Shown one piece after another: positions 8,345 through 19,385 of a DNA stretch of 64,000 nt; within the stretch, counting starts at the first letter, position 1, and each line of letters starts with the position of its first letter. Source of the stretch: Halopseudomonas xinjiangensis. Its GTDB lineage: Bacteria; Pseudomonadota; Gammaproteobacteria; Pseudomonadales; Pseudomonadaceae. The notes beneath the pieces were generated by a model. The model saw only the letters and a program-made list of their open reading frames with translations. It had not been told where the DNA came from and did no database searches. The position numbers and the translations under genes are program-made. Where the stretch lies: positions 1 through 64,000 of the forward strand of contig DRFO01000017.1 of the NCBI GenBank assembly GCA_011050525.1, given 5' to 3'.

Positions 8345-9490
8345 TTACCTTGCGACGTGCGCCGTACCACTGGAAGACGCATCCCGATTGGCCGCTGTGC
8401 CAGGCTGAGGCATGCCTTTCATAGAGAATTCCGGCGGGCTGCCGCCGATAAACTCTATGCTCCTGGTCGGGAACGCGAACTGTACATCCAGATCCTTGAC
8501 GCCCTGAAGCAACCCTAAATTAATCTCCTGCTGGATATCCATGTACTTGTTGTAATCGGAGGTCAGCACGATGTAAACCACTTCTAGCGTTAACTGGCTG
8601 TCGGCGAAGGCGGCGAAATGTGCGCGATCAAAGCGAGCGCCTTCGGCATCTTCGATTATCCGCTGAACCAGTAGGGTGACTTCTCGGACCTTGTCAGCCG
8701 AGGTGTTATAGGTCAGTCCGAACTGAAAGACAATTCGGCGCGTATTCATTCGTTTGTAGTTATGCAGAATCTTAGATAGCAAATCGGCATTGGCGCATAC
8801 AACCTGTTCCCCGCCCAGGCTGCGAATTCGCGTTGTCTTAAGCCCGATATGCTCAATGGTGCCTGCAACCTCTCCAAACACGACGAAATCGCCAATCTCA
8901 AAGGGTTTGTCCAGGCCAATTGCCAACGAAGCGAAAACATCACTTAGTAGCGTCTGTAGCGCCAGCGCGATGGCAATGCCGCCTACCCCCAAGCTGGCGA
9001 TCATGGCGGTGATATCAACGCCCAGGTTGGCCAGAATGGATAGCAGCATGATAGTCCACACCAGTATGCGGACTGAAATACCGATGATTATGGTGGTCAC
9101 CGGGTTGCGGGCTTTGCCGTCGCGCGTCAGGCTTTCCATCCACAACCGCACGCCCGTATCCAGCCATAACGCAATCTGGAAGGCTAATGCAATGAACCAA
9201 CCATGTGACATGGCAGATTCCCATCGATCCGGCATCTCCACCATTTTCAGGCCGATCAGCAGGGAAAAAGCCATGAGCAGGAGGCGGCTGGTATTTCTGA
9301 GTATTTTTGCGAGCAGAAAATATATTTTCGTGCCGGACTGGTGGCTGGCCAGGGTATCGAGCCTTCTGCTTATGATCCCGAGTATGGCGCGTAGCAGGCA
9401 ATAGCTTGCAAGCGCCACCGCCAGTAAAATCGCAAGGTCTATCCAGTATCCTTGATTCCATCCTTGATTCCAGAGCGCTTCCCAATTCAT
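8345..9490 (-). CDS. MscS-family mechanosensitive ion channel
   Basis: A 381-residue inner-membrane channel protein. Four to five hydrophobic segments lie in the first 160 residues. The pore helix ASLGVGGIAIALALQTLLSDVFASLAIGLDKPFEIGDFV then leads into the beta domain, and a cytoplasmic alpha/beta vestibule follows to about residue 355. The Gly/Ala-rich helix and the FxxGD turn are hallmarks of MscS, which opens on hypo-osmotic stress. It is monocistronic, convergent with nothing, and ends 46 nt before the tRNA-Met promoter region. Confidence 0.88.
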   Translation of the reverse strand: MNWEALWNQGWNQGYWIDLAILLAVALASYCLLRAILGIISRRLDTLASHQSGTKIYFLLAKILRNTSRLLLMAFSLLIGLKMVEMPDRWESAMSHGWFIALAFQIALWLDTGVRLWMESLTRDGKARNPVTTIIIGISVRILVWTIMLLSILANLGVDITAMIASLGVGGIAIALALQTLLSDVFASLAIGLDKPFEIGDFVVFGEVAGTIEHIGLKTTRIRSLGGEQVVCANADLLSKILHNYKRMNTRRIVFQFGLTYNTSADKVREVTLLVQRIIEDAEGARFDRAHFAAFADSQLTLEVVYIVLTSDYNKYMDIQQEINLGLLQGVKDLDVQFAFPTRSIEFIGGSPPEFSMKGMPQPGTAANRDASSSGTAHVAR

Positions 9491-9688
9491 CTACTCGACT
9501 CCCCTTGCGGCTAAAGGATCTGGCTGGTGCCCTGTTTCTCTGTCGATGTCTGGGTGAATAAGTTCCCCAGGATATGGCGTGCACCGCTGGGGTTGCCCTG
9601 ATTGTGAACTCAAGAAAGCAACCAGAAAATTCAACTTTTCCTAGGATGATAAGTCTCTATTAACAGGTCGCAAATTCAGGAGGTTTTT

Positions 9689-9901
9689 ATGCCGCACAAG
9701 TTCAAGAAGGGTGACCAGGTCAGGTGGAACTCAGAGGTCGGTCATGTCCAGGGAACAGTGGTCGAGATTCATACCGCGGATACCGAGTTCAAGGGGAAAC
9801 ACCGACGCGCCAGTTCCGATGAGCCTCAGTATGAGGTCAAAAGCGATAAGACTGGAGCTACCGCGATGCACAAGGAGGGCGCGCTCGAGAAGATCGGATA
9901 G
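9689..9901 (+). CDS. DUF2945 / hypervirulence-associated TUDOR-domain small protein
   Basis: A 70-residue basic protein starting MPHKFKKGDQVRWNSEVG and continuing with GTVVEIHTADTEFKGK, then YEVKSDKTGATAMHKEGAL. This is the HVA1/DUF2945 small beta-barrel fold. Its biochemical role is not known to me. A strong ribosome binding site (AGGAGG) lies 6 nt before the ATG. The 198-bp upstream region separates it from the divergent MscS gene and probably carries its promoter. Confidence 0.8.
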   Translation: MPHKFKKGDQVRWNSEVGHVQGTVVEIHTADTEFKGKHRRASSDEPQYEVKSDKTGATAMHKEGALEKIG

Positions 9902-9932
9902 CGAAGCTAGAAAGTGACTGGGTCCCACAAGG

Positions 9933-9968
9933 AAAACCGCCCGGCAAGGCAATGCTTGCAAGGGCGGT
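9933..9968 (-). terminator. Terminator of the ychF operon
   Basis: ACCGCCC at 9936-9942 pairs with GGGCGGT at 9962-9968, with a second inner stem GCAAG/CTTGC. On the minus strand the stem is followed by TTTT. It lies 17 nt past the ychF stop and may also stop transcription from the small gene on the plus strand. Confidence 0.8.
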
Positions 9969-9985
9969 CGGGCAGCGCAAGCGGA

Positions 9986-11086
9986 TTAAACGTTGAAGCG
10001 AAAATGCATGACGTCGCCATCCTTGACGATATATTCCTTTCCCTCAAGCCGCCATTTGCCGGCTTCTTTAGCGCCGTTCTCGCCCTTGAACTGAATGAAA
10101 TCGTCATAGGCCACGACTTCAGCACGAATGAAGCCCTTTTCGAAATCGGTATGGATAGCGGCAGCAGCCTGAGGGGCTGTAGCGCCGATCTTGACTGTCC
10201 ATGCGCGGACTTCCTTCACGCCAGCGGTGAAATAAGTCTGCAGGCCTAGCAGTTCGTATCCCGCACGTATCACCCGATTGAGGCCGGGCTCATCCAGACC
10301 CAGTGACTCGAGGAACATGTCCTTTTCCTCGCCATCGTCGAGTTCGGCGATCTCTGCTTCTATCTTGTTGCACACCGGCACGACTATCGCGCCTTCTTCG
10401 ATGGCTATGGCATTTACCACGTCCAGATGAGGGTTGCCTTCGAATCCGTCTTCAGCCACGTTGGCGATATACATCACTGGCTTGCTGGTAAGCAGGTGGA
10501 AGCTTTTGACCAGTTGCTTGTCCTCTGGACTCATGCCCTTGACCAGCGATCGTGCCGGCTTGCCTTCGCTGAAGTGGGGGATCAGTTTTTCCAGCAAGGC
10601 CTTCTGAGCCACTGCTTCCTTGTCGCCGCCCTTGGCGTTTCGGGTCACTCGCTGGAGCTGTTTTTCACAGCTGTCGAGGTCGGCAAATATCAATTCCAGA
10701 TCGATGATTTCTATGTCGCGCCGGGGGTCGACCGAATTTGACACGTGAATGACATTTTCATCTTCGAAGCAGCGCACCACGTGGGCGATGGCGTCGGTTT
10801 CGCGGATATTGGCCAAAAACTTGTTGCCCAATCCTTCACCTTTGGAGGCTCCGGCGACCAGTCCGGCGATATCGACGAACTCCATGGTCGTCGCCAACAC
10901 CTTCTGCGGCTTGACGATGGCTGCAAGGGCATCCAGGCGCGGATCGGGCATTGGAACTATGCCGCTGTTCGGTTCGATGGTGCAAAAGGGGAAATTTTCC
11001 GCACCAATACCGGCCTTGGTCAGCGCATTGAACAGCGTGGATTTCCCGACGTTGGGCAAACCGACAATACCGCAATTGAAACCCAT
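9986..11086 (-). CDS. ychF: Redox-regulated ATPase YchF (Obg-like, OLA1)
   Basis: A 366-residue TRAFAC-class P-loop ATPase that binds ribosomes and modulates stress responses. The G1 motif [15 protein letters not shown], the DIAGLV segment and a C-terminal TGS-like domain ending VMHFRFNV are present. I start at the ATG at 11086, preceded by AGAGGAC and matching the conserved [16 protein letters not shown]; an upstream in-frame extension to 11383 lies over pth and is not part of the family. It follows pth by 37 nt in the conserved pth-ychF pair. Confidence 0.95.
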   Translation of the reverse strand: MGFNCGIVGLPNVGKSTLFNALTKAGIGAENFPFCTIEPNSGIVPMPDPRLDALAAIVKPQKVLATTMEFVDIAGLVAGASKGEGLGNKFLANIRETDAIAHVVRCFEDENVIHVSNSVDPRRDIEIIDLELIFADLDSCEKQLQRVTRNAKGGDKEAVAQKALLEKLIPHFSEGKPARSLVKGMSPEDKQLVKSFHLLTSKPVMYIANVAEDGFEGNPHLDVVNAIAIEEGAIVVPVCNKIEAEIAELDDGEEKDMFLESLGLDEPGLNRVIRAGYELLGLQTYFTAGVKEVRAWTVKIGATAPQAAAAIHTDFEKGFIRAEVVAYDDFIQFKGENGAKEAGKWRLEGKEYIVKDGDVMHFRFNV

Positions 11087-11123
11087 ACTAGTGTCCTCTG
11101 CCGTGTAGGCGGCGAAAAATGAA

Positions 11124-11711
11124 TCAAGCCTTGAAGCTGTGCAATCGTCTGATAACGGCTGGCCAGTCACTGGCAACCATGCCTGGCAGCTCTCGAACGG
11201 CTTCGTCGATGCAGGCGTCAAGGAGCTCCTGCTCGGTTTTTGGAGCGCGCCCCAATACAAAGCCGGTGACCTGCGAGCTGTGCCCCGGATGACCAATGCC
11301 CAGGCGCAGGCGGTGGAAGCTGTTTTGATTGCCGAGGCAGGCGACGATATCCCGCAGACCGTTGTGACCGCCGTGACCGCCACCCTGCTTGCATTTGACT
11401 ATGCCAGGCGCGAGATCAAGTTCATCGTGGGCGACCAGTATCTCTTCAGGGGCAATGCGATAAAATCCAGCGACGGCGGAAACTGCCTGGCCACTGCGGT
11501 TCATGAATGTGGTGGGAATGAGTAATCGAAGATCCTGACCGTCTACGGTCAGGCGGCCTGTGAGGCCGAAAAATTTGCTCTCGTGGCGCAGCGGGATGTT
11601 GTGCTGAGCCGCCAGCCGCTCAATAAAAAGGGCGCCAGCGTTGTGGCGGGTCAGTTCATATTCAGGCCCGGGATTACCCAGGCCGACCATCAACTTGATT
11701 CCCTGCGTCAC
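11124..11711 (-). CDS. pth: Peptidyl-tRNA hydrolase
   Basis: A 195-residue enzyme that recycles tRNA from prematurely released peptidyl-tRNA. The motif [19 protein letters not shown] holds the Asn and catalytic His; FMNRSG, HDELDL and [12 protein letters not shown] complete the signature. The start is a GTG at 11711 after GGAGG, 10 nt upstream. The gene is followed by ychF and preceded by rplY (31-nt gap), the usual Pseudomonas order. Confidence 0.95.
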   Translation of the reverse strand: MTQGIKLMVGLGNPGPEYELTRHNAGALFIERLAAQHNIPLRHESKFFGLTGRLTVDGQDLRLLIPTTFMNRSGQAVSAVAGFYRIAPEEILVAHDELDLAPGIVKCKQGGGHGGHNGLRDIVACLGNQNSFHRLRLGIGHPGHSSQVTGFVLGRAPKTEQELLDACIDEAVRELPGMVASDWPAVIRRLHSFKA

Positions 11712-11742
11712 AACGGGCGCCCCTCCAGAAGATCAGCAGTAT

Positions 11743-12378
11743 TTATTCCGCTGATTCTTCGCCTGCATCGGCCTGATCGCCAGCGTCATCGGCAACGACG
11801 CGAGGTGCGTGCACGTTGGCAACGGGCAGATCATGATCGGCGCCCTGAGCAAGAGCAACCAGCTTGATGCCCTTGGGCAGCTTGAGGTCAGACAGGTGAA
11901 TGATGTCACCTACGTTGACCTTGGCCATATCCACTTCGATGAACTCGGGCAGATCCTTTGGCAGGCAGGTTACTTCGACTTCAGTCATGGTGTGGGAAAT
12001 AATCCCGCCACCTTGCTTGACGCCTACGCACGTTTCCTGGTTAAGGAAGTGCAGGGGAACCAGAACGGTAACTTCGTGACCCGCTACAACGCGCAGAAAA
12101 TCTGCGTGCATGACGCGTGGCTTGGAAGGGTGACGCTGTAGGGCCTTGAGCAGGACGTCTTCTTTCTTGCCATCAATGGAAAGCTTGATGATGTGAGAGT
12201 AGAAGGCTTCGTTTTCCAGGGCCTTGTTCAGCTCGCGAGTTTCCAGGGAAACGCTTTTTGGAGCCTTGTCGCCACCGTAAACGATAGCTGGTACCAGATC
12301 AGCGATACGACGCAGGCGGCGGCTCGCACCTTTCCCCAGGTCATTACGCTCTTTCGCATTCAAAGTGAAGTCGACCAT
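11743..12378 (-). CDS. rplY: 50S ribosomal protein L25/general stress protein Ctc
   Basis: A 211-residue, two-domain L25 (TL5/CTC type) that binds 5S rRNA. The N-terminal L25 domain starts [24 protein letters not shown]. The C-terminal TL5 beta domain runs from about residue 95 and ends in an acidic tail, [16 protein letters not shown]. The ATG at 12378 follows AAGGAG; a longer in-frame reading to 12741 overlaps prs and was discarded. It sits between prs and pth. Confidence 0.94.
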   Translation of the reverse strand: MVDFTLNAKERNDLGKGASRRLRRIADLVPAIVYGGDKAPKSVSLETRELNKALENEAFYSHIIKLSIDGKKEDVLLKALQRHPSKPRVMHADFLRVVAGHEVTVLVPLHFLNQETCVGVKQGGGIISHTMTEVEVTCLPKDLPEFIEVDMAKVNVGDIIHLSDLKLPKGIKLVALAQGADHDLPVANVHAPRVVADDAGDQADAGEESAE

Positions 12379-12436
12379 ATGTAGTCTCCTTGCTAAGCAC
12401 CCGGGCGTTTGCGACCAACGCGGCGGATGATTGATG

Positions 12437-12460
12437 AAAACCCGGCCATTATTGGCCAGG
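12437..12460 (-). terminator. Weak terminator or attenuator between prs and rplY
   Basis: On the minus strand CCTGGCC-AATAAT-GGCCGGG is followed by TTTTC. The stem is moderate and the U-tract short. It could give partial termination after prs while allowing read-through into rplY. Confidence 0.5.
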
Positions 12461-12482
12461 CTGTTTGTATCAGTGCGCGTCC

Positions 12483-13424
12483 CTAGCGGAACATCGCGCT
12501 GATGGATTCTTCGTTGCTGATGCGCCGCATAGCCTCGGCGATGATCGGTGCCATGTCCAACTGCCGGATGCGCTCGCAGTTTTCTGCGGCAGCTGACAGC
12601 GGGATGGTATTCGTCACCACCAGCTCGTCCAGCATGGAATTGCAGATATTGTCGATGGCCTTGCCCGACAGGATCGGGTGCGTGCAGTAGGCAAAGACCT
12701 TGGCTGCGCCGTGGTCTTTCAATGCCTTGGCCGCATGGCACAGGGTGCCGGCGGTATCGACCATGTCGTCCACCAGTATGCAGTTGCGGTTTTCGACATC
12801 ACCGATGATGTGCATAACTTCCGACTGGTTGGCCTTGGGCCGACGCTTGTCGATGATCGCCAGATCAACGCCGAGCTGCTTGGCGACGGCGCGAGCGCGC
12901 ACCACGCCACCAATGTCAGGGGAAACGATCATCAGATTGTCGTAACGCTGGCTGATCAAGTCGTCGACCAGAACCGGTGAGCCATAGATATTGTCCACCG
13001 GGATATCGAAAAAGCCCTGGATCTGGTCGGCATGCAGGTCAACCGTAAGCACCCGGTCAACACCTACCACGTCGAGCATGTCTGCAACTACCTTGGCGCT
13101 GATGGGCACCCGCGCGGAACGCGGTCGGCGATCCTGACGAGCGTATCCGAAGTAGGGAATTACTGCAGTGATGCGCGAGGCAGACGAACGACGCAGAGCG
13201 TCAGCCATCACTACCAGTTCCATCAGATTGTCATTAGTCGGTGCGCAGGTGGGCTGGATGATGAATACATCCTTGCCGCGCACGTTCTCATTGAGTTCGA
13301 CACTGACTTCACCGTCACTGAAGCGGCTAACCGAAGCATCGCCAAGGGGGATGTGCAACTGACGCACGACGCGCCGTGCCAGATCGGGGTTTGAGTTCCC
13401 CGTGAAAACCATCATCTTGGACAC
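12483..13424 (-). CDS. prs: Ribose-phosphate pyrophosphokinase
   Basis: A 313-residue enzyme making PRPP from ribose 5-phosphate and ATP for nucleotide, histidine and tryptophan synthesis. The motifs [11 protein letters not shown], the PRPP loop [11 protein letters not shown] and [10 protein letters not shown] are present. The start is a GTG at 13424; the resulting [18 protein letters not shown] matches the Pseudomonas protein I remember. The gene lies between tRNA-Gln and rplY. Elsewhere in the window upp, hpt and another phosphoribosyltransferase would use its product. Confidence 0.96.
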   Translation of the reverse strand: MSKMMVFTGNSNPDLARRVVRQLHIPLGDASVSRFSDGEVSVELNENVRGKDVFIIQPTCAPTNDNLMELVVMADALRRSSASRITAVIPYFGYARQDRRPRSARVPISAKVVADMLDVVGVDRVLTVDLHADQIQGFFDIPVDNIYGSPVLVDDLISQRYDNLMIVSPDIGGVVRARAVAKQLGVDLAIIDKRRPKANQSEVMHIIGDVENRNCILVDDMVDTAGTLCHAAKALKDHGAAKVFAYCTHPILSGKAIDNICNSMLDELVVTNTIPLSAAAENCERIRQLDMAPIIAEAMRRISNEESISAMFR

Positions 13425-13545
13425 GCTGCATTACCTTTTTTGGGTAGTGGTCGATGCGAATGAGCCGACAACATAAGCCTTGCGGATGATAGCCGCATTT
13501 GGTCGTGTGATCGACTCAAGATGTAATGATTGCTGCCGGAGAAAA

Positions 13546-13620
13546 TGGCAGGGGCGGCTGGATTCGAACCAACGCATGGCAGGATCAAAACCTGCTGCCT
13601 TACCGCTTGGCTACGCCCCT
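13546..13620 (-). tRNA. tRNA-Gln (TTG)
   Basis: A 75-nt cloverleaf with encoded CCA. The acceptor strands AGGGGCG and CGCCCCT pair with a G discriminator, and the anticodon stem CAGGT/ATCCTG region presents TTG in the loop (TTTTGAT). Its place between ispE and prs is conserved in Pseudomonas. It may be processed from the lolB-ispE transcript. Confidence 0.95.
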
Positions 13621-13630
13621 GTAACTGTCC

Positions 13631-13648
13631 GGATGCACGGTTGCATCC
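13631..13648 (-). other. Hairpin between ispE and tRNA-Gln
   Basis: GGATGCA-CGGT-TGCATCC is a perfect 7-bp stem with a four-base loop, starting 4 nt after the ispE stop. No U-tract follows on either strand. It may be a processing or mRNA-stabilising structure that separates ispE mRNA from the tRNA. Confidence 0.4.
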
Positions 13649-13651
13649 TTC

Positions 13652-14503
13652 TTACGCTGCTTTGAAGAGCAATTGGTGTAACGGTGATCTGTTACATCCC
13701 TTTGCTACAAAGGTTTGCAGTGTGGCTGGCAACCGGGCGCGAACTTTATCAGCTTCGCGTTCGTTTGGGAAGGCCCCAAACAAGCAACTGCCAGTTCCGG
13801 TCATCTTAGCTTCACAATATTTGTTAAGCAAGATCAATGCGTTACGTATTGCAGGATAACGCGCTTCGACAACCGGCAAGCAGTCATTCCGACCACCGTG
13901 CTCATGGAAGGCCGCTAATGTAATGGGCGGGGTGTCACGCGTCAACCTCTGATCGGAAAAAATATCAGCTGTGCTGACCTGGCAAGGAGGAATGATTACC
14001 AGATACCAGGGTTCATCCAGTTCGACAGGTGTAAGTCTTTCTCCTACACCTTCAGCCCAGGCGGCCTGACCCTGCACGAATACGGGCACATCTGCGCCAA
14101 GACGCAGACCCAGCTCTGCAAGCTGCGGGAGGCTGAGCCCGGTTTTCCACAAATGGTTCAATCCAATCAAGGTCGTGGCGGCATCTGAGCTTCCGCCCCC
14201 AATTCCGCCGCCCATGGGGAGCCGCTTCTGCAGGCGAATGTCAGCACCCAGACTGCATCGCGTGGTTTTCTGAAGCAGGCGTGCAGCCCGGAGAATGAGA
14301 TTGTCGTCGCTAGATACGCCTGGCAGCTCCGGCGACAGGGTTATCTGGCCATCGCTAGTGCAGTAAAAATCAAGCGTGTCGCCGTGGTCGATAAACTGAA
14401 ACAGCGTCTGCAGGGTGTGATATCCGTCCGCTCTGCGGCCGGTGATGTGCAAGAAGAGATTCAGTTTGGCAGGGGCCGGCAGACCCAGCAGTTGGTCATT
14501 CAT
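13652..14503 (-). CDS. ispE: 4-diphosphocytidyl-2-C-methyl-D-erythritol kinase
   Basis: A 283-residue GHMP kinase of the MEP isoprenoid pathway that phosphorylates CDP-methylerythritol. The N-terminal [19 protein letters not shown] and the ATP loop [18 protein letters not shown] are diagnostic, as is [12 protein letters not shown] near the C-terminus. The ATG overlaps the lolB stop by 4 nt (ATGA), so the two are coupled. Confidence 0.95.
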   Translation of the reverse strand: MNDQLLGLPAPAKLNLFLHITGRRADGYHTLQTLFQFIDHGDTLDFYCTSDGQITLSPELPGVSSDDNLILRAARLLQKTTRCSLGADIRLQKRLPMGGGIGGGSSDAATTLIGLNHLWKTGLSLPQLAELGLRLGADVPVFVQGQAAWAEGVGERLTPVELDEPWYLVIIPPCQVSTADIFSDQRLTRDTPPITLAAFHEHGGRNDCLPVVEARYPAIRNALILLNKYCEAKMTGTGSCLFGAFPNEREADKVRARLPATLQTFVAKGCNRSPLHQLLFKAA

Positions 14504-15117
14504 TCGTTGATGCCCGGAGCCCAGCGGGTTACTACGAGAGTAAGTAGCACATCGTAGCCCGACAACTGCATGCGTTGTGGCAGCTCGAGATCACCAACGG
14601 TCTGGTAGCGGCTGTATTCAACGGTCCAGCCTGCCTGGGAAAGTCGGGCAAGGCGGCTTTCTGTATCCAGTTGCAAGCGGCTCGGGTTATCGGGTGCCGG
14701 TAGGCCTCGCACCCAGTACAAAAGATGGTCTACTGGTAGTCGCCAGCCAATCTGTTGCTCCAGTAGCTCCTCCGCAGACGCCGCCTGGACAGGGTCGCGG
14801 CCGGCCATTTCTAGCGTTACGGTCTGGTCGTCGCCCACTATCCGGGTTGCGCCTCGGCCAAGTGGGCCGGAAAGGCGAATGTCGTAATCACCCTCGCGCT
14901 GCAACCAGAACAGCGTGCCGCTACCGGACTCCTGTGGCGAGCGCATCCCTAACTTTCCTTGCAGCGTCCAGTTCTGCAGCGGCTCAATCGACTGGCGATG
15001 CGCTTGCCACGCTGCGGGGTCACCGCCAAAATCAAGCGTTTCGCGCTGGTGCAGATTGCTACAGGCGCTGATGGTGAGTATCAGGCCGATCAGGCAGAGC
15101 GAGCGAATCAAAGGCAT
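14500..15117 (-). CDS. lolB: Outer-membrane lipoprotein receptor LolB
   Basis: A 205-residue lipoprotein that accepts lipoproteins from LolA and inserts them in the outer membrane. A signal peptide with lipobox TISAC puts the mature Cys at about residue 19. The body shows the LolB pattern [34 protein letters not shown] and [16 protein letters not shown], the last being the membrane-facing hydrophobic region. It is followed by ispE and lies 3 nt after the TPR lipoprotein gene. Confidence 0.93.
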   Translation of the reverse strand: MPLIRSLCLIGLILTISACSNLHQRETLDFGGDPAAWQAHRQSIEPLQNWTLQGKLGMRSPQESGSGTLFWLQREGDYDIRLSGPLGRGATRIVGDDQTVTLEMAGRDPVQAASAEELLEQQIGWRLPVDHLLYWVRGLPAPDNPSRLQLDTESRLARLSQAGWTVEYSRYQTVGDLELPQRMQLSGYDVLLTLVVTRWAPGINE

Positions 15118-15120
15118 GGC

Positions 15121-16908
15121 TTAGCGTGCTTCCAGGCGTTGGCGGGTGGAGTCTATCAGGGGGCTGTCAGGCTCGTTTTCAGACGCTTCCTGCCATATGG
15201 TTCGAGCTTCCTCCTTGCGACCCTGATGCCAGAGCACTTCTCCGAGATGAGCCGCTACCTCCTGATCGGGGAAAGCCCTGTAAGCCTGGCGCAGGAGCTC
15301 CTCGGCCATCTCCAGATTACCCAGGCGATAATGTACCCATCCCAGGGAGTCGGTGATGGCTGGATCTTCAGGCTCCAGTGCATAGGCGCGCTCGATCAGT
15401 GCAAGTGCTTCTTCCAGGCGCTCGTTGCGGTCGGCCAGGGTGAATCCCAGGGCGTTCAATGCCATTGCGTTGTCTGGTTCACGCTCGATGATCAGCCTCA
15501 GGTCGCGTTCGAGTCCGTCGGGGTTGCCCAGTTGCTCGGCGAGCATCGCTCGGGTGTAGAGAAGGTTGGAGTCCAGCTCGAACTGCTCTAGTGCTTCGTT
15601 GGTGCGCGCCATGGCTAGCTCGGGATCTATCTCAATTAGGGTTTCGATCTCTATCATGTATAACTGCAGGGCATTGGACGGATAGTTGTTCCGGTCCGCA
15701 GCGAACATGGCGGCCAGCTCGTCAGTGCGTTGTTCGTCGATGAGTAGGCGGCTGATCTGCAGTCGGGACGTTAGGAACTCGTTGCTGTCTCCCACTTCTT
15801 GCCACGCTTGCAATGCGTCATCCGGTCGACCTGCCTCCTGGTAGGCCAAACCAAGATGATAGCTGGCGACACTGTTTTCCGGATCCAGGGTTGCGGCATG
15901 CTCCAGGTAGTCGACGGCGGCCTTTGCGTCGCCGCTTTCAAGGTTGACCAGGCCCAGGGTGAGAAGCAACTCCATATCGTCCGGATTCTGCTCGACAAGC
16001 TGCTTGAACTGAACCGCCGCCGCGTCGAAATCATCGTTGGCTATCAACATGCGGGCTAGCAACAAGCGCATGCGGGTATCGTCGGGAAAATCTCTCAAGC
16101 CCTGTTGCAGCATCGAGATGGCACGCTGGGTTTCGCCCTGGCTTACAAGCAACTGGCTATGCAGCATTATTGCGGCCTCGGCCGAATGCACCACCGGATT
16201 GGCATCAAGCAACGCCAGGGCTTCGTCCTCACGACCATCTTGCTGCAGAAGCAGGGCAGTGGCGAACACCAGTTGTGCATTGTCAGGGTACTGTTGCTGC
16301 AGTTGTTGCAGGCTTTGTAATACCGCCTGCCGCGTGGCCGCGTCGGTCTGGGCTGCGGCGAGTGTCAGGAAGTCAAAGTGTGTCTCGCCATGTTTCGCCA
16401 GGACTCCCTGCATCATCGCCATGGCCTGCTCGTGCTCTCCGGCCCGCGCCAGTTGCAGCGCAGCCGCTCGCAAGGCTTCAGGATCATCCGGCGCGACGTC
16501 AACCCAGAGAGTAGCCATCTCCAGGGCGGGCTGCCGCGCCCCGAGGAATTCCGACACCTGCAGCGCGCGGGCGATTATGCCCACATCCCGGGTGGCATGG
16601 GCCTGCTCGACGTAATTATTAAGCGCCATATCGAACCGGTTGCGCTGTCCAGCAATTTCCGCAGCCAGCAGCGCATACAGAGTATCCTTGCTGAACTGAC
16701 CGTATACTACCGGCGCCGGTTCAGGCACCTCCACTACGGGGCTGACCGCCGGACTGTCCGCGGACGGCTGAGCAGGGATCGGAGGCGTGCCGTGGACGGC
16801 GCATCCCGAGATCCAGAGGCCTATCACGGCGGCCAGAAGGGTACGCTTTGGTGAAGCCTTTATGGGCAATCTCATGGGTACTCGGATCTTTTCAGGCGGG
16901 GATTTCAT
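15121..16908 (-). CDS. TPR-repeat lipoprotein (PA4667-like)
   Basis: A 595-residue protein with a lipoprotein-type signal (IGLWISGC) and a Pro-rich linker, followed by about a dozen tetratricopeptide repeats from residue 70 to the end (for example AVDYLEHAATLDPENSVASYHLG and EEALALIERAYALEPEDP). It is probably tethered to the outer membrane as a scaffold, and its coupling to lolB (3-nt gap) suggests an envelope role. The ATG at 16908 is uncertain; an internal ATG at 16875 gives a more conventional signal peptide. The gene is divergent from hemA. Confidence 0.82.
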   Translation of the reverse strand: MKSPPEKIRVPMRLPIKASPKRTLLAAVIGLWISGCAVHGTPPIPAQPSADSPAVSPVVEVPEPAPVVYGQFSKDTLYALLAAEIAGQRNRFDMALNNYVEQAHATRDVGIIARALQVSEFLGARQPALEMATLWVDVAPDDPEALRAAALQLARAGEHEQAMAMMQGVLAKHGETHFDFLTLAAAQTDAATRQAVLQSLQQLQQQYPDNAQLVFATALLLQQDGREDEALALLDANPVVHSAEAAIMLHSQLLVSQGETQRAISMLQQGLRDFPDDTRMRLLLARMLIANDDFDAAAVQFKQLVEQNPDDMELLLTLGLVNLESGDAKAAVDYLEHAATLDPENSVASYHLGLAYQEAGRPDDALQAWQEVGDSNEFLTSRLQISRLLIDEQRTDELAAMFAADRNNYPSNALQLYMIEIETLIEIDPELAMARTNEALEQFELDSNLLYTRAMLAEQLGNPDGLERDLRLIIEREPDNAMALNALGFTLADRNERLEEALALIERAYALEPEDPAITDSLGWVHYRLGNLEMAEELLRQAYRAFPDQEVAAHLGEVLWHQGRKEEARTIWQEASENEPDSPLIDSTRQRLEAR

Positions 16909-17022
16909 GATGACACAAGATGTATGGCAAACCCAAAGGCTGCAAGTGGGGAATTGATTGGCGCCCGCTTAAATAGGACAATCTTATGTTTCAACCCGGT
17001 TTCTTCGGGTATATGAGGCGCC

Positions 17023-18297
17023 ATGGGCTTTCTCGCATTCGGGATCAATCATAAAACAGCCGCAGTCGACATGCGTGAACGGGTAGCGTTCGCGCCTGAA
17101 CGGCTGGCAGATGCCCTGCGGCAAATGCTTGATGAATCTCTGACCCAGGAAGTCGCCATTCTTTCCACCTGCAATCGTACCGAAATATATTGCTCCCAGG
17201 ACCATGTTGACGTCGAGCGGATCATTCAATGGATGGCCCGCTTTCATGGCATCACGCCAGAAGAACTGAGCCGGTGCAGCTATCTGCACCAGGACGCTGG
17301 CGCGGTGAAACATATGATGCGAGTCGCCGCCGGACTGGACTCCATGGTCCTGGGTGAGCCGCAGATCCTTGGGCAGATGAAGGATGCCTGGCAAGCGGCA
17401 CGGACGGCGGGCACGCTGGGGCCCTATCTGGACAGATTGTTCCAGAGTACCTTCAATACCGCCAAGCAGGTGCGTACCGACACAGCGATTGGCGAGAATC
17501 CCGTTTCCGTGGCGTTTGCGGCAGTCAGTTTGTCGCGGCAGATATTTTCCGACCTGCGCCGAAGCACCGCGTTGCTGATCGGGGCGGGAGAAACCATTGC
17601 GCTGGTGGCCAGACACCTGTTCGAGCAGGGAGTCAGTCGCATCATCGTGGCCAACCGCACACTTGAGCGGGCCCAACTGCTGAGCGAGCCGCTGGGTGGT
17701 CAGGCGATCATTCTCAACCAGATTCCCGACGTGCTGGCGCAATGCGACATCATTATCAGCTCCACCGCCAGTCCGCTGCCGATTCTAGGCAAGGGTGCAG
17801 TAGAGCGGGCGCTCAAGCAGCGCAAGCACAAGCCTATGTTCATGGTCGATATTGCGGTGCCACGGGATATCGAGCCGGAGGTGGGCAAGCTGTCGGATGT
17901 GTATCTCTATACTGTCGACGACCTGCATGAAGTTATCGAAGAGAATATGCGCTCCCGTCAGGGCGCTGCGGACGCTGCCGAACGCCTGATCGAGGCGGGG
18001 ACTGCTGAATTCATGCAGCGCTTGCGCGCGCTGGCCGCTGTTGATGTGCTGCGCCGCTATCGGCTCAAGGCCGAACACATGCGCGATCAGGAGCTGGCTA
18101 AGGCGCAGGCGCGGCTGGAGCGCGGCGCCGATCCGGTCACGGTTCTGGCCGAAATGGCTCGTGCGCTGACTAACAAGCTGTTGCATGACCCTAGCGTGCA
18201 ACTGAAACAAATGAGTGCCGAAGGGCGTGCGGAAGCATTGGCCCTGGCCCAGGAATTGTTTGCCCTGGATGAAGAGACGAATCCACCACAAGGTTAA
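17023..18297 (+). CDS. hemA: Glutamyl-tRNA reductase
   Basis: A 424-residue NADPH enzyme that converts Glu-tRNA to glutamate-1-semialdehyde, the first step of C5 haem synthesis. [18 protein letters not shown] and the nucleophile segment [10 protein letters not shown] are diagnostic; [12 protein letters not shown] and the Rossmann segment [17 protein letters not shown] follow. The gene is divergent from the TPR lipoprotein, with a 114-bp shared upstream region, and leads into prfA (2-nt gap). Confidence 0.96.
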   Translation: MGFLAFGINHKTAAVDMRERVAFAPERLADALRQMLDESLTQEVAILSTCNRTEIYCSQDHVDVERIIQWMARFHGITPEELSRCSYLHQDAGAVKHMMRVAAGLDSMVLGEPQILGQMKDAWQAARTAGTLGPYLDRLFQSTFNTAKQVRTDTAIGENPVSVAFAAVSLSRQIFSDLRRSTALLIGAGETIALVARHLFEQGVSRIIVANRTLERAQLLSEPLGGQAIILNQIPDVLAQCDIIISSTASPLPILGKGAVERALKQRKHKPMFMVDIAVPRDIEPEVGKLSDVYLYTVDDLHEVIEENMRSRQGAADAAERLIEAGTAEFMQRLRALAAVDVLRRYRLKAEHMRDQELAKAQARLERGADPVTVLAEMARALTNKLLHDPSVQLKQMSAEGRAEALALAQELFALDEETNPPQG

Positions 18298-18299
18298 TC

Positions 18300-19385
18300 A
18301 TGAAGGCATCACTGTTAAATCGGCTGGACATATTGACCGAGCGTTTCGAGGAGCTGTCAGCATTATTGAGTGATGCGGAAGTGATCAGCGATCAGACCCG
18401 TTTTCGCGCCTATTCCAAGGAATATTCTGACATCGAAGCGACGGTGAAGTGTTATGCCGACTGGCAGAAGGTCACGGCGGATCTGGCAGAGGCGCGCAGC
18501 TTGCTGAAAGACAGCGATGCAGATCTGCGCGAAATGGCCGAAGAGGACGCGCAGGGCTGCATCGAGCAACTGGATGTATTGGAGGTCGATCTCAACCGTC
18601 TGCTCCTGCCGAAGGATCCGAATGACGAGCGCAACGTGTTCCTCGAAGTGCGCGCCGGCACCGGTGGCGACGAGGCGGCGCTGTTCGCCGGTGATCTGTT
18701 CAGAATGTACTCGCGCTATGCAGAGCGTCAGGGCTGGAAGCTGGAAGTTCTGTCCGAGAATGCCGGTGAGCACGGCGGCTACAAGGAAGTGATCGCTCGG
18801 GTAGAAGGCCAGGCGGTGTATGCCAAGCTGAAATTCGAGTCGGGCGCGCATCGCGTACAGCGGGTGCCGGAGACCGAATCCCAGGGGCGAATTCATACCT
18901 CGGCCTGTACGGTAGCGATACTGCCGGAAATGGACGAGCAGGCGGCGGTCGAGGTTAACCCCGCCGATTTGCGGGTGGATACCTATCGCTCCTCCGGTGC
19001 GGGTGGGCAGCACGTCAACAAAACCGATTCGGCGATCCGGCTTACGCATTTGCCGACCGGCATAGTGGTTGAATGCCAGGAGGAGCGTTCCCAGCACAAG
19101 AACCGCGCCCGGGCCATGAGCCTGTTGCAGGCAAAGCTGGTGAACCGTCAGCGCGATGCGCAGGAAAAGGAAGTCTCCGACACCCGCCGGCAACTGGTCG
19201 GGTCTGGTGATCGTTCGGAACGCATTCGAACCTATAACTTCCCCCAGGGCCGCCTCACCGATCACCGGATCAATCTGACGCTCTACAGCCTGGATCATGT
19301 CATTCAGGGGGATCTGGACGGGGTTATCGAGCCGCTACGGCGCGAGTACCAGGCAGATCAGTTGGCGGCGCTGGATAACGCATGA
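18300..19385 (+). CDS. prfA: Peptide chain release factor 1
   Basis: A 361-residue class I release factor decoding UAA and UAG. The catalytic GGQ lies in [22 protein letters not shown], and [24 protein letters not shown] is the conserved middle segment. The codon-recognition tripeptide region is in domain 2 as usual. The 4-nt overlap with prmC fits the conserved prfA-prmC pair, whose product methylates this GGQ. Confidence 0.96.
   Translation: MKASLLNRLDILTERFEELSALLSDAEVISDQTRFRAYSKEYSDIEATVKCYADWQKVTADLAEARSLLKDSDADLREMAEEDAQGCIEQLDVLEVDLNRLLLPKDPNDERNVFLEVRAGTGGDEAALFAGDLFRMYSRYAERQGWKLEVLSENAGEHGGYKEVIARVEGQAVYAKLKFESGAHRVQRVPETESQGRIHTSACTVAILPEMDEQAAVEVNPADLRVDTYRSSGAGGQHVNKTDSAIRLTHLPTGIVVECQEERSQHKNRARAMSLLQAKLVNRQRDAQEKEVSDTRRQLVGSGDRSERIRTYNFPQGRLTDHRINLTLYSLDHVIQGDLDGVIEPLRREYQADQLAALDNA

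Noticed and set aside
11087-11383. N-terminal extension of YchF
   Set aside because: The conserved [16 protein letters not shown] start with a ribosome binding site lies at 11086; the extension overlaps pth in another frame.
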